Source: Rhodothermales bacterium (GTDB lineage: Bacteria > Bacteroidota > Rhodothermia > Rhodothermales > JABDKH01). From it: DNA of 64,000 nucleotides. Within the stretch, counting starts at the first letter, position 1. Each line of letters begins with the position of its first letter. Location: the NCBI GenBank assembly GCA_013002165.1, contig JABDKO010000172.1, positions 34,501 through 98,500 on the forward strand, read 5' to 3'. A program made the translations under genes and the position numbers. The notes under the pieces are model-generated. The model did no database searches, had not been told where the DNA came from, and worked only from the letters and a program-made list of their open reading frames with translations. This document shows, piece by piece, positions 40,799 to 50,938 of the stretch.

Positions 40799-41891
40799 TT
40801 TCGGATACTTTGTCTGTTTCGGTGCCCGCTGGCAACTCTGCGTCATTCAATTCTGGTTCCGTAACTGCCTCATCCGTTTGGTCCGCGTTCTCAAGTTCCT
40901 CTTCTCGACGCAAGGCTTGTTGTTCCAGTTCGTCAACAACTTCTTCAATTTGTTCAACGAGCTCTCGCGATTGACTCAGCGCCTTGCGAGATAATTCCTC
41001 CGCCGGATGCGAGTCTGCGAACTTGGCGAGGTCAGCCGTTTCAAGGATAGCAGCAAGTTTCGTTTCGAGAGGCGCCTCGTCAGTTGTTTCCTCACGCCAC
41101 TTTTTAAGGTGGTAAAGAAGCTCAGTGCTGGTAGATTCAAGGGCCGGAATCTGGATTCTCCGTGACAGGTACACTCGAACGATATCAGTAAGCTCGACGA
41201 AATACTCCTTCACCATCTCATTGGAAAAACCTGAAGCTTCCATTGCTTCAAAGCGCTGCATTGCCTCAACGAACGGCGGGTCTCTTGGTATTTCTGGTTC
41301 TTCCTCTTCCTCCTCATCATCCTCGATACGCAGACGGTCCCGGTATCGGAAGATCAGGTAGGCCGCCAGGGCAATCCCGATCAAAAGAAACCACGGCCAA
41401 AGTGCAGGGGGAAAAGATGCAATCGGCGTAATGTCCACGATGTCTTCCATTCCTTCCTCGGTGAGAGAGACAACCGGGAACACAAAACTCGTAGTAGCTA
41501 CACTGACGGTGTCTGTATTCGTGACGAGCCTTAATCGCAATGGTGGTACGAATGCCGAGTCAAGTGCAAATGTCGCTGCTTCGTAAACAAGTGTATCGGC
41601 AAGCGGTAAATCGCCAGAAGCCAGTGCCACTTGACCGGCAGACAATCTTTTGAAAATGATGAGGTCTCCAAAACGAATGGTAGAAGCTCCGTTTGGAGCG
41701 GAAAATATCGGTCTCGCAATCTGTGCTTCTGCAGGTCGCGGTACTACCAGTATCAGGCCAAAACGATCGCCGACGGTAATGCTGTCTGATGAGACGTAGG
41801 CATATGGACTCTGCGCGAGTGTATCAGGGACTACACTCGACATAATCACGAAAGACAAACACAATCCGGCGAATAATTTCAGCATCATCAA
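40788..41891 (-). CDS. Single-TM protein of Bat/MoxR operon (DUF4381/BatD-like)
   Basis: N-terminal signal sequence, extracytoplasmic beta domain, TM, acidic EEEEEPEIPRDPPF segment, then helical domain; operon context. Confidence 0.65.
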   Translation of the reverse strand: MMMLKLFAGLCLSFVIMSSVVPDTLAQSPYAYVSSDSITVGDRFGLILVVPRPAEAQIARPIFSAPNGASTIRFGDLIIFKRLSAGQVALASGDLPLADTLVYEAATFALDSAFVPPLRLRLVTNTDTVSVATTSFVFPVVSLTEEGMEDIVDITPIASFPPALWPWFLLIGIALAAYLIFRYRDRLRIEDDEEEEEEPEIPRDPPFVEAMQRFEAMEASGFSNEMVKEYFVELTDIVRVYLSRRIQIPALESTSTELLYHLKKWREETTDEAPLETKLAAILETADLAKFADSHPAEELSRKALSQSRELVEQIEEVVDELEQQALRREEELENADQTDEAVTEPELNDAELPAGTETDKVSENVS

Positions 41892-42763
41892 CGTTGTTTG
41901 TGTCTCCTGCGAAAGAATGCGACCAGAGGTTCGACGTATGACTCATCAGTTCGCACCTCAACACGGTCAACGGATGCCCGTCGCAGAGTTGCGGCGAGTT
42001 CCATATTGGCACTGTGCCGGCTCTCAGCGACGAGATCTCGAGCAGTCTTGCTGTGAGTATCAATCACTACCGTTTTCCCGGACTCGGCATCGGTAAGTTC
42101 AAGGAGGCCGACGTCCGGCAGGTTCTCTTCACGAGGATCCTGAATGTGAATCGCGACTGTATCATGTCGTTTCGACAGCATCTTGAGCGGCTTCTCGAAA
42201 CCGGTGTCCATGAAGTCGCTGAGGACGAGAATAATCGAGTGTCGTCGAAGCACACGAAGGAGATGGTTAAACGCTAGCGCCAGGTCCGTACCTCGAGATA
42301 CTGGTTCGTGCGCGAACAACTCGCGAATAAGTCTGAGTACATGACGTCTACCTTTTTTCGGCGGTACAAACAGCTCCACCTGATCTGAGAAAAGCAACAA
42401 CCCAACCTTGTCCCCATTCTTGATGGCACTGAAGCCAACAATTGCGCAGATCTCTGCGGCAATCTCACGCTTGAATTTATTTGTGGTACCGAAATCCTCG
42501 GATCCCGACACATCGACCGCAAGCATGACTGTCTGCTCCCGTTCCTCCTCAAAGATCTTTACGTACGTCTCACCCGTCCTCGCTGACACATTCCAGTCGA
42601 TGCTGCGGATCTCATCGCCAATCTGATACGGCCTGACTTCTGAAAACTCGATACCCTGTCCCTTAAAGGCAGAGTGATATTCACCGCCAAACACCTCATT
42701 GACGAGGCCCTTGGTCCGAATTTCAATCTGTTTAATTTTGGCAAATAGTTCGCGAGGTATCAT
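41888..42763 (-). CDS. DUF58 domain protein (VWA-like)
   Basis: GEYHSAFKGQGIEFSEVRPYQIGDEIRSIDWNVSARTG. Confidence 0.93.
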   Translation of the reverse strand: MIPRELFAKIKQIEIRTKGLVNEVFGGEYHSAFKGQGIEFSEVRPYQIGDEIRSIDWNVSARTGETYVKIFEEEREQTVMLAVDVSGSEDFGTTNKFKREIAAEICAIVGFSAIKNGDKVGLLLFSDQVELFVPPKKGRRHVLRLIRELFAHEPVSRGTDLALAFNHLLRVLRRHSIILVLSDFMDTGFEKPLKMLSKRHDTVAIHIQDPREENLPDVGLLELTDAESGKTVVIDTHSKTARDLVAESRHSANMELAATLRRASVDRVEVRTDESYVEPLVAFFRRRHKQR

Positions 42764-42916
42764 CGAGTAACGCGATCGTCGAATTGGTCACATATATGTA
42801 TGAAACCGATGCAGGGAGAAAATAGTATCGGTGATTCCAAAAATTTACCAAAGCGGCGTTTCTGGACTATACCATTGTAGCGGCCTGGAAGTAAGTTAAT
42901 CAAACCACCAGACATC

Positions 42917-43513
42917 ATGTTGAGAGAGATGCGAATACTCATTATTCCTTTTTTTATGCTGCTACTTGTACCTGAAATGAATGCACAGTCAGAAGCCACA
43001 GAACCGGTCGCATATACGGTGGACAAGGCGCACTCATCGGTAGGCTTTAGTGTGCGGCACCTCGGGATTTCGCGTGTTCGCGGTTCATTCTCAGATTACG
43101 ATGTTTCAGTTTCGTTCGTTGAAGGAGATCTGTCAACGCTGAATGTAAATGCAGATATCAGAGTTGCATCCGTGGATACGGGCGTAGATCGCCGCGATAA
43201 TGACCTCCGCTCCGAGAATTTTTTCAATGTCGAGTCCTACCCGACGATGACGTTTGAAAGTATTCGCGTCGAGAATATTGACGGGAACATGATGGACCTT
43301 GTAGGTAATCTTACAATCCTTGACGCAACCCGGGAGGTCACGCTGGAAGTCGAGTACTTCGGCACTGCCGGCGACAAGGCAGGTTTCTCTGCTGAAACGT
43401 CGATTCTTCGCAAAGACTTCGGACTTACGTGGGATCGCATAACCGAGGCAGGAAACATAGTTGTGAGCAATGAAGTCCGTATTGCCCTCGAAATGGAGTT
43501 GAAGCGCCTGTAG
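42917..43513 (+). CDS. YceI family protein
   Basis: YTVDKAHSSVGFSVRHLGISRVRGSF; signal peptide. Confidence 0.93.
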   Translation: MLREMRILIIPFFMLLLVPEMNAQSEATEPVAYTVDKAHSSVGFSVRHLGISRVRGSFSDYDVSVSFVEGDLSTLNVNADIRVASVDTGVDRRDNDLRSENFFNVESYPTMTFESIRVENIDGNMMDLVGNLTILDATREVTLEVEYFGTAGDKAGFSAETSILRKDFGLTWDRITEAGNIVVSNEVRIALEMELKRL

Positions 43514-43575
43514 AATAATGAGCGCGCTGTCGGTATCTTGGACCACCGTTTCAATCATCTGAACGTTAATTTTCT

Positions 43576-44283
43576 ATGGCGGTCAATTTCGGGATCCTAG
43601 TTTTTCCAGGTTCAAATTGTGACCACGATGCGTATCACACGGTCAAACATGTGATCGGTGCAAACGCGGAGTTCATCTGGCACAAAGAAGGATCACTTGG
43701 TGATACAGATGTTGTAATCATCCCCGGCGGATTCTCATATGGCGATTACCTCCGGTCGGGTGCCATCGCTCGCTTTTCGAATATTATGGCTGATGTCGTG
43801 CGCTTTGCAAATCAGGGTGGCCTGGTTCTGGGGATTTGCAACGGGTTTCAGATTCTCTGTGAATCGGGACTCCTGCCCGGCGCTCTCGCAAAGAATTCGT
43901 CACTCAGATTTGTGTGCAAACCGGTTACGCTGCGAATAGACAACTACCGTACGCCTTTCACCAGTGCCCTCGAAGAAGGTCGCCTGCTCAATATCCCCGT
44001 CGCTCACGCGGAGGGCCGCTACGTTGCTGACAGTAAAACGCTTATGGAGTTGGAAGATAAAGGACGGGTAGTCTTTCGATACGTGAATGCCGAAGGCCGC
44101 GCAACGGAAGAAGCAAACCCGAATGGTTCAGCAAATAACATAGCGGGTATCTCCAACGGTGCGGGCAATGTAGTCGGCATGATGCCGCACCCGGAACGAC
44201 ACGCCGAGGCATCGCTTGGTTCTGTTGATGGTGCACTCGTTTTCCGCTCCGTGATCAACCACTTCGCTGAAGTTCTCGTTTAA
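43576..44283 (+). CDS. purQ: Phosphoribosylformylglycinamidine synthase subunit PurQ
   Basis: [40 protein letters not shown]. Confidence 0.95.
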   Translation: MAVNFGILVFPGSNCDHDAYHTVKHVIGANAEFIWHKEGSLGDTDVVIIPGGFSYGDYLRSGAIARFSNIMADVVRFANQGGLVLGICNGFQILCESGLLPGALAKNSSLRFVCKPVTLRIDNYRTPFTSALEEGRLLNIPVAHAEGRYVADSKTLMELEDKGRVVFRYVNAEGRATEEANPNGSANNIAGISNGAGNVVGMMPHPERHAEASLGSVDGALVFRSVINHFAEVLV

Positions 44284-44292
44284 GAGACCCGT

Positions 44293-44700
44293 ATGTCAGA
44301 CAGCAATCCGTTCGGACTCCATACAGTCACTCCGTATCTAATTGTTGACGGAGTTGAGAAGCTGGTAGCGTTTACTCGAGACGTTTTCGGCGCTACGCTG
44401 AGGGGAGAGCTGCGTTATCGGGAAGACGGATCTGTAATGCACACAGAGATTGCCATCGGCGACTCTGTGATTATGCTTGGAGAACCAACAGACGAGTGGA
44501 AGGCTATGCCATCGACATTGTACGTATATGTTGATGATTGCGACGCGACGTACAGGAAGGCCCTCGACTTCGGAGCTGTTTCGGTTAGTGAACCGGCACT
44601 GTATCCTCACGGAGACAGGTATGCGGGTATTCAAGACTTGTCCGGCAACATCTGGTGGGTAGTGACACATATTGGCACTGCCGAGTCTTCGAAGCTGTAG
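44293..44700 (+). CDS. VOC / glyoxalase-bleomycin resistance family protein (PhnB-like)
   Basis: VTPYLIVDGVEKLVAFTRDVFGA; RYAGIQDLSGNIWWV. Confidence 0.88.
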   Translation: MSDSNPFGLHTVTPYLIVDGVEKLVAFTRDVFGATLRGELRYREDGSVMHTEIAIGDSVIMLGEPTDEWKAMPSTLYVYVDDCDATYRKALDFGAVSVSEPALYPHGDRYAGIQDLSGNIWWVVTHIGTAESSKL

Positions 44701-44789
44701 GCTTCCGCAGTTGAAGAATCACCTGATCTGGTTTTAGAGTACATTCCCGCACTGCTTCACGACTGTCCCATCTCACTTAGTCCGCCTGC

Positions 44790-45416
44790 ATGATAAGCTT
44801 TTCCGATGCCCCGATAACATTCATACTGCTGATAGCCAATCTGCTTACCAGTATGTATGCATTCTATGGAGACCCCACCCTCATAGATCGCTGGTCCTTC
44901 AAGCCTGTTGCCGTGCTCAAGGGCAAGGAATACCACCGGGTGATCACCGGCGGCTTCTTGCACGGTAGTTTTGGCCACCTGGCCTTCAATATGATAACGC
45001 TCTATTTCTTTGGGCCATGGATCGAAGTATTCCTCGGTCCGGTCAAGTTTCTGATCGTCTACTTTGGATCCGAAATCACTGCACATCTCGCGACACTTTT
45101 CTTTCATAAGGACAATCCATCGTACGCGGCAGTCGGTGCCTCCGGGGCAATAAGCGGTATCTTGTTTTCATTCTGTCTTTTTGAACCGTTCCAGAAAATA
45201 TATTTGCTGATATTCCCTGTTGGAATACCTGCGTTCTTGTTTGCGATTCTATATGTTGTTTTTTCGATATTTGCAATGCGCCAGGCAGGCGCAGATCGCA
45301 TGGCTCCGGGCAGTAACATTGCCCACGAAGCGCACCTTGGCGGTGCAATTGGAGGCTTGCTGTTGACTGTTCTCGTTGAACCGCAGGCGATACAGATTTT
45401 CTTCAGTAATTTCTAG
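44790..45416 (+). CDS. Rhomboid family intramembrane serine protease
   Basis: GASGAISG (catalytic Ser) and HEAHLGGAIGG (catalytic His). Confidence 0.92.
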   Translation: MISFSDAPITFILLIANLLTSMYAFYGDPTLIDRWSFKPVAVLKGKEYHRVITGGFLHGSFGHLAFNMITLYFFGPWIEVFLGPVKFLIVYFGSEITAHLATLFFHKDNPSYAAVGASGAISGILFSFCLFEPFQKIYLLIFPVGIPAFLFAILYVVFSIFAMRQAGADRMAPGSNIAHEAHLGGAIGGLLLTVLVEPQAIQIFFSNF

Positions 45417-45492
45417 GGATATGAGTTCGCTGTGCGGGATTGATTCACTCAACTCGTCGGGCTATAATCACCAGTGAACGGGTGGAGAAAGA

Positions 45493-46047
45493 TTGATGGA
45501 TACGAGCCAAATAACCCAACTGCTGGATAGCGCGAGGGACGGGGATGATGAAGCGCTGCATAAACTACTGCCTATCGTTTACGATGAGCTTCGCAAGATC
45601 GCACGCAGCCAGCGCCGAAAGTCAGGATCTGAAACCCTGAATACTACTGCTATTGTCCACGAGGCCTACGAGAAGCTCGCAAAGCACGAGTCAGGTTGGG
45701 CAGACAGGACTCATTTCTTTCGTGTTGCTGCAAAGGCGATGAGGGATGTGGTTGTTGACTATGCCCGAAGACAGAATGCGGCAAAGAGAGGATCGGGCGT
45801 GAAGGTACTTGACATCGATGCGCTGCCTGTAATTTCGCCGGAGCGTACGGACGAAATTCTGGCACTGGATGAGGCTCTGGACCGGCTTGCAGAACTAGAT
45901 GCCCGGCAGGGCGAGGTCGTTCAGCTGCGCTACTTCGTTGGACTGACAATTGCCGAAACAGCTGATGTCCTTGGCCTGTCATCGGCGACAATAAAGCGAG
46001 AGTGGGTGTCTGCCCGTGCCTGGCTGCACCGCGAAATGCGTAGTTAA
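45493..46047 (+). CDS. ECF-type RNA polymerase sigma factor
   Basis: LNTTAIVHEAYEKL, VVDYARRQNAAKRG, sigma region 4 VVQLRYFVGLTIAETADVLGLSSATIKREW. Confidence 0.92.
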   Translation: MMDTSQITQLLDSARDGDDEALHKLLPIVYDELRKIARSQRRKSGSETLNTTAIVHEAYEKLAKHESGWADRTHFFRVAAKAMRDVVVDYARRQNAAKRGSGVKVLDIDALPVISPERTDEILALDEALDRLAELDARQGEVVQLRYFVGLTIAETADVLGLSSATIKREWVSARAWLHREMRS

Positions 46048-46049
46048 CA

Positions 46050-48413
46050 ATGAACGAAGACAAAGCTACACGTCACCGCAAGGTGAAGGATCTGTTCGTC
46101 AACGCTCTGGATTTACCTGCGAACAAAAGACGCACCTGGTTGGAAGAGAATACAGGAGATGATGAGTCACTGTGCGCCGAGGTGCTTGACCTTCTTGACG
46201 CGCACGATGAAGCGGAGTCCGAAGGTAGCTTTAACAGTCCCATCACGCTCGCAAGAGAGGAGAATGCGACACGCAGTGCGAACGTAGGGCAAGTTCTTGG
46301 CGCCTGGCGACTTGAAGAGTTTCTGGGTCGCGGCGGAATGGGTTCTGTATTCAAGGCGGTCCGAGCGGACGGTGCATTTGAAAAGGAAGCTGCCGTCAAG
46401 GTTGTTCGATCTGACATAAATGTCGATCGGGTGGCAATGCGCTTCGAGCAGGAGAGACACACCCTCGCGAAATTGGATCACCGTAACGTGGCGCGATTGA
46501 TCGATGGTGGCACCAGCGATGTCGGACCGTTCCTCGTCATGGAGTACATCGTCGGACTACCGATAACACAGTTCTGTCAGGATGAAGAGTTATCGGTAAG
46601 GGAGACTGTGGAGTTGTTTCTTCAAGTCTGCGACGCAGTTGGGTACGCACATCGCAACCTTGTAGTCCATCGCGATCTGAAACCGTCAAATATCCTTGTG
46701 GCAAACGACGGCACCGTTAAACTGCTGGACTTCGGTATTGCAAAACTTCTCGACTCGGAGATGGAAGCTGTCAAGGTCTTGACAAGCAGCGCCATGACTC
46801 CCGCGTATGCTGCTCCCGAACAGATAGTAAACGCGCCTGTTACCACTGCAACGGATACCTACAGCCTCGGCGTGCTGCTGTTTGAATTGTTGAGTGGCGA
46901 ACGGCCATATGAACTCGCTGGAAAGACGCCATCACAGATTGAAGCAACTATCTGCACGGAGACTCCACCTGCACCATCACGGCTCGCGCAACGGTCCGGA
47001 TTGAGATCGGTTTCCGCCGATCTGGATATGATTGTTCTGAAAGCCCTGGAGAAGGAAACAGAACGGCGGTACACGACCGCAGAGTCGCTCGGAGATGACC
47101 TGAGACGCTTTCTTGCCGGTGATCCGGTAACCGCCCGAAGTCCAACCGCAGCTTACAGGTTCAGTAAGTTTATCCGCAAAAACAAGATTGCCGTTGCCGC
47201 ATCGACAACCGTGTTGTTATCCATGGCAGGTGGACTGTCGTTCGCGCTCTGGCAAGCTGAGGTTGCATCACGGGAAAGAGATCGTGCCGAGGAACGATTT
47301 GATCTGGCGCGGGAGGTGACGAGTACGTTGCTTTTTGATATACATGACGCAGTATCGAATCTTTCCGGATCGACTCCCGCACGTGAAATGATCATTGCCA
47401 GATCGTTGTCGTACCTGGAGGAATTGGATAAGACTACAACGGGTCAAACCCAGCTCAGAATCGATATCGCGAACGCATACCGGCGAATCGGTGACGTGCT
47501 GGGCAACCCGAGCAATGACAACCTGGGGCGGGTGACCGATGCTGTCCAGAGCTATGAAAAAGGTCTCTCGGCACTTAGTGGGACAAGTGATACCGATTCT
47601 CTTGCTTCGGAGGTGTCTCGGACGAGGGCAATGCTCTTCGAAAAATTGGCTGACGTGACCGCGCACACCGGTGATATCGAGGCCGCATTGCGTCATCTGG
47701 ACCACTCGACATCGAACTTCGAGAGCGCTCTCGGAGAATCGCCGGACGTGAACAGTTTGCTGGCTGTTGCGATCGGGAAAATCAAGCAGGGAGACTATAC
47801 AGGTAACCGGCACTTTCCCAATCTTGAAGAGCCGCAACGCGCGAACGAGTTGTATGAGGAAAGTCTGTCCTTGATCATGAAAGCCGATAGTCTCGAACCG
47901 GAAAACAAGAGAGTCCAGAGATATCAGGGTCTGATTCATGAGCGCTTCGGTACGGTTCAGGAACAGCTCGGCCAGATTGATGCGTCACGCGAATCGTACA
48001 GACTGTCGCTCTCTTTCCGCGAGAAACTCTGGCGAAATAACCCAGGTGACATGACCTTGTATCGGGACGCAGGAATAGCCCACGAAAAAGTTGGTCTGAA
48101 CTATCAGGATGACGGCAACCTCGACATGGCATTGAATGAGCTCAAAACCGCTTACTCCTACTTCAACGACATCGTTGAACGGGATCCGACCAACGCAAAT
48201 GCTCGAATAACCCTGGCCGTCAGTGAAATGCAGTTAGGAGCCCTGATGTTCAGCAGTAGTGAACCGCATTTCGATGACGTCCCGGCATCATTGCAACACT
48301 ACCGTCACGCCCGGACTATATTGGATGATGTCCATAGTATTGACACGTCAAATGTCAGGACGAAATCGTTGTTGGAAGAGACGAACAGGGTACTTTCCCG
48401 GCTTGACAAGTAG
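46050..48413 (+). CDS. Hanks-type Ser/Thr protein kinase with TM and C-terminal repeat domain
   Basis: GRGGMGSVFKAVR, VHRDLKPSNILV, LLDFGIAKLL, AYAAPEQ, TM KIAVAASTTVLLSMAGGLSFALW. Confidence 0.95.
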   Translation: MNEDKATRHRKVKDLFVNALDLPANKRRTWLEENTGDDESLCAEVLDLLDAHDEAESEGSFNSPITLAREENATRSANVGQVLGAWRLEEFLGRGGMGSVFKAVRADGAFEKEAAVKVVRSDINVDRVAMRFEQERHTLAKLDHRNVARLIDGGTSDVGPFLVMEYIVGLPITQFCQDEELSVRETVELFLQVCDAVGYAHRNLVVHRDLKPSNILVANDGTVKLLDFGIAKLLDSEMEAVKVLTSSAMTPAYAAPEQIVNAPVTTATDTYSLGVLLFELLSGERPYELAGKTPSQIEATICTETPPAPSRLAQRSGLRSVSADLDMIVLKALEKETERRYTTAESLGDDLRRFLAGDPVTARSPTAAYRFSKFIRKNKIAVAASTTVLLSMAGGLSFALWQAEVASRERDRAEERFDLAREVTSTLLFDIHDAVSNLSGSTPAREMIIARSLSYLEELDKTTTGQTQLRIDIANAYRRIGDVLGNPSNDNLGRVTDAVQSYEKGLSALSGTSDTDSLASEVSRTRAMLFEKLADVTAHTGDIEAALRHLDHSTSNFESALGESPDVNSLLAVAIGKIKQGDYTGNRHFPNLEEPQRANELYEESLSLIMKADSLEPENKRVQRYQGLIHERFGTVQEQLGQIDASRESYRLSLSFREKLWRNNPGDMTLYRDAGIAHEKVGLNYQDDGNLDMALNELKTAYSYFNDIVERDPTNANARITLAVSEMQLGALMFSSSEPHFDDVPASLQHYRHARTILDDVHSIDTSNVRTKSLLEETNRVLSRLDK

Positions 48414-48527
48414 CGCTTTATCTTTCAGGCCCTTTGTAGTGAAATCCCCGTCAATGAAGAGGCATAATCGCCTTCAACGTATCGAGCATCTGTCTGAGGC
48501 CATCCTCTGAGAAAAGCGCGATCTTAG

Positions 48528-48542
48528 ACATACTATGTATGT
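48528..48542. promoter_or_regulatory. Inverted repeat ACATAC-TAT-GTATGT upstream of the sqr-like gene (candidate operator)
   Basis: Perfect 6-bp arms, 3-nt spacer, about 20 bp upstream of the predicted ATG at 48563. Confidence 0.4.
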
Positions 48543-48562
48543 TAGATATCGTGGAGACTGTG

Positions 48563-49849
48563 ATGAAGCGACTTGTCATTCTGGGTGCTGGACTCGCTGG
48601 TACAATGATGCTGAACAAGCTCGCCAGAGAGCTTGATGAGGACTGGGAGATAACCATCGTCGACCGCGATAAGGAACACCACTACCAGCCCGGGTATTTG
48701 TTTATTCCATTCGGCATCTATTCTCCAGATGATGTTGTGCGCCCGAAGACAGATTTCTTTCCCGAAGCGACTGATGTCATATGGGGTGAAGTAGAACGCC
48801 TAATGCCGGAGACCAACGAGGTGATTCTGGCTGGAGGGCGTCGAATTCTGTACGACGTACTAATTATTGCGACAGGAACGACCCCGCGCCCGGAAGAAAC
48901 CCCTGGCCTCGGAGGAAAACTCTGGTATGAAGATGCCTTCGATTTCTATACGCTTGAAGGCGCAACGAAACTGGGCGAAAAGCTGGCGACGTGGGAAGGC
49001 GGTCGGCTGGTAATAAACATTGCTGAATCGATAATAAAATGCCCGGTCGCACCTCTTGAGTTTGCGTTTCTGGCAGATTCGTATTTCACCGAAAAGGGAA
49101 TTCGCGACAAGGTAGAAATCATCTATACAACGCCGCTTCCGGGAGCCTTCACAAAACCTATTGCGACCGAGTTCCTCGGCGATCTACTCGAGAAAAAAGG
49201 GATCCAGGTTGTTCCTGATTTCTATCTCGAACACGTCGATGAGGACCGTCGTGTGCTCGTCTCGTATGATGAGCAGGAGGTACCGTTCGATTTGCTCGTA
49301 TCTATTCCGGTGAACATGGGATCTGATTACGTTGAGAGCAGCGATATGGGCGATGATGATGATTTGAACTTCGTACCCACCGACAAGGAGACGTTGCAGG
49401 CTAAGGATTATGAGAACGTTTTCGTGATCGGAGACGCGACGAACGTACCGACATCCAAGGCCGGTTCGGTTGCACACTTCATGGCCGACATTCTTACTGA
49501 AAACATCGTGAGCTTCATAGCCGGTCGTCCACTAACAGCGAAATTTGATGGCCATGCAAATTGCTTTATCGAAACCGGATTTGGCAAAGCCTCACTCATA
49601 GACTTCAACTATGAAACAGAACCACTTCCGGGGAAATTTCCGACACCGTTCGTAGGTCCAATGAGCCTGCTGAAAGAGACACGTCTCAACCACCTTGGCA
49701 AACTGTCATTCAAGTGGATCTACTGGCACTTGTTGCTTACGGGCAAGGATCTGCCTGTTTCAACCAATATGTCAATGAGTGGAAAGACAAGACAGAATGG
49801 ACGGAAGCATTCAAACGGGCAAAAGAAGGAATTGGTCGAGGCACAGTAG
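48563..49849 (+). CDS. Sulfide:quinone oxidoreductase-like FAD/NAD(P)-dependent oxidoreductase
   Basis: MKRLVILGAGLAGTMMLNKLA; HHYQPGYLFIPFG; IKCPVAPLEFAFL; start at internal MKRL. Confidence 0.88.
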   Translation: MKRLVILGAGLAGTMMLNKLARELDEDWEITIVDRDKEHHYQPGYLFIPFGIYSPDDVVRPKTDFFPEATDVIWGEVERLMPETNEVILAGGRRILYDVLIIATGTTPRPEETPGLGGKLWYEDAFDFYTLEGATKLGEKLATWEGGRLVINIAESIIKCPVAPLEFAFLADSYFTEKGIRDKVEIIYTTPLPGAFTKPIATEFLGDLLEKKGIQVVPDFYLEHVDEDRRVLVSYDEQEVPFDLLVSIPVNMGSDYVESSDMGDDDDLNFVPTDKETLQAKDYENVFVIGDATNVPTSKAGSVAHFMADILTENIVSFIAGRPLTAKFDGHANCFIETGFGKASLIDFNYETEPLPGKFPTPFVGPMSLLKETRLNHLGKLSFKWIYWHLLLTGKDLPVSTNMSMSGKTRQNGRKHSNGQKKELVEAQ

Positions 49850-49894
49850 CCTGCCTGACAGCATAAAACATCTCATGGATTAGAGGAACACAAA

Positions 49895-50203
49895 ATGGAA
49901 ATGACACTTGCGGGTTTGTCAGTCGACGTAAATGATGAAGGGTATCTGACAGATCCCTCACAATGGAATACGTCGATTGCGAATGAAATCGCTGCTCAGG
50001 AAGAGATTCCCTTGACGGAGAAACACATGGAGGTACTCAACTATCTTCGGGCACAATACGAGTCCGGCACCAAGTTGACTATCAGAAGAGTGGGCAAGTC
50101 AGGTATCGTGACGATCAAGGAATTCTACGATCTATTTCCCGGCGGTCCGCTGAAAAAAGCCAGTCGGATTGCGGGTATTCCCAAGCCCGTCAGCTGTGTC
50201 TAA
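49895..50203 (+). CDS. TusE/DsrC/DsvC family sulfur relay protein (single C-terminal Cys)
   Basis: C terminus GGPLKKASRIAGIPKPVSCV. Confidence 0.9.
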   Translation: MEMTLAGLSVDVNDEGYLTDPSQWNTSIANEIAAQEEIPLTEKHMEVLNYLRAQYESGTKLTIRRVGKSGIVTIKEFYDLFPGGPLKKASRIAGIPKPVSCV

Positions 50204-50208
50204 CAACA

Positions 50209-50763
50209 GTGAGTTTAAGAATGACTAACGTGAAGGAGTATACAATGGAAGCAACTAACACTATGCCCGGTGCTGTCAATAAGAAAGACAACAAGGTCAA
50301 GAAGGTACTGATCATCTGCTCGAAGGGCACACTTCAGGATGTGTATGCTGCACTTATTATGGCGAACGGAGCGGTCATGGACGGTATAGAGGCACATGTC
50401 TTCTTTACGTTCTTTGGACTTGACGCGGTCAACAAGAAAAAACTGGACGATCTCCACGTTGCTACCGTGGGTAATCCATCCATGATGCGAGCTGTCCCCA
50501 CAATGGTGGCTGGATTGCCTGGAATGGAAACACTGGCCTCAACGATGATGAAGAAGGAGATGGACAAGCTGGATATCCCTCCGGTTTCCGAGTTGCTTGA
50601 GATGATTGTGGCGGGTGGAGGAAAGCTCTATGGATGTCTGTTAGCCGTTGAAATGTTCAAGCTGACCCGTGAGGATCTTGTCGACGATCTTGACAGCATT
50701 ATCACTGTTGGCGACATGTTCGCGCTCGCTGATGGCGAGAACAGCCATATCATTTTCGTCTAG
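50209..50763 (+). CDS. DsrE/DsrE2-like family sulfur carrier protein
   Basis: FFTFFGLDAVNKKKL, LPGMETLASTMMKKEMDKLDIPPVSELLEM, LYGCLLAVEMFKL. Confidence 0.88.
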   Translation: MSLRMTNVKEYTMEATNTMPGAVNKKDNKVKKVLIICSKGTLQDVYAALIMANGAVMDGIEAHVFFTFFGLDAVNKKKLDDLHVATVGNPSMMRAVPTMVAGLPGMETLASTMMKKEMDKLDIPPVSELLEMIVAGGGKLYGCLLAVEMFKLTREDLVDDLDSIITVGDMFALADGENSHIIFV

Positions 50764-50938
50764 CGAGCTTGTTAGCCGTTATTGGACGGAACCCAAATAA
50801 TGAAATTATGGCTTGCAGCCTATAGTTGTCGGCCTTAGGCCGTTATTGAGTTTGATAAGACCCGCACTTCCGGTATCTTGTCGAACCTCATGTCGCCTAG
50901 GGTCCCAAGTGGATTCTCAGTCGCACAAAAGTGGGCAC

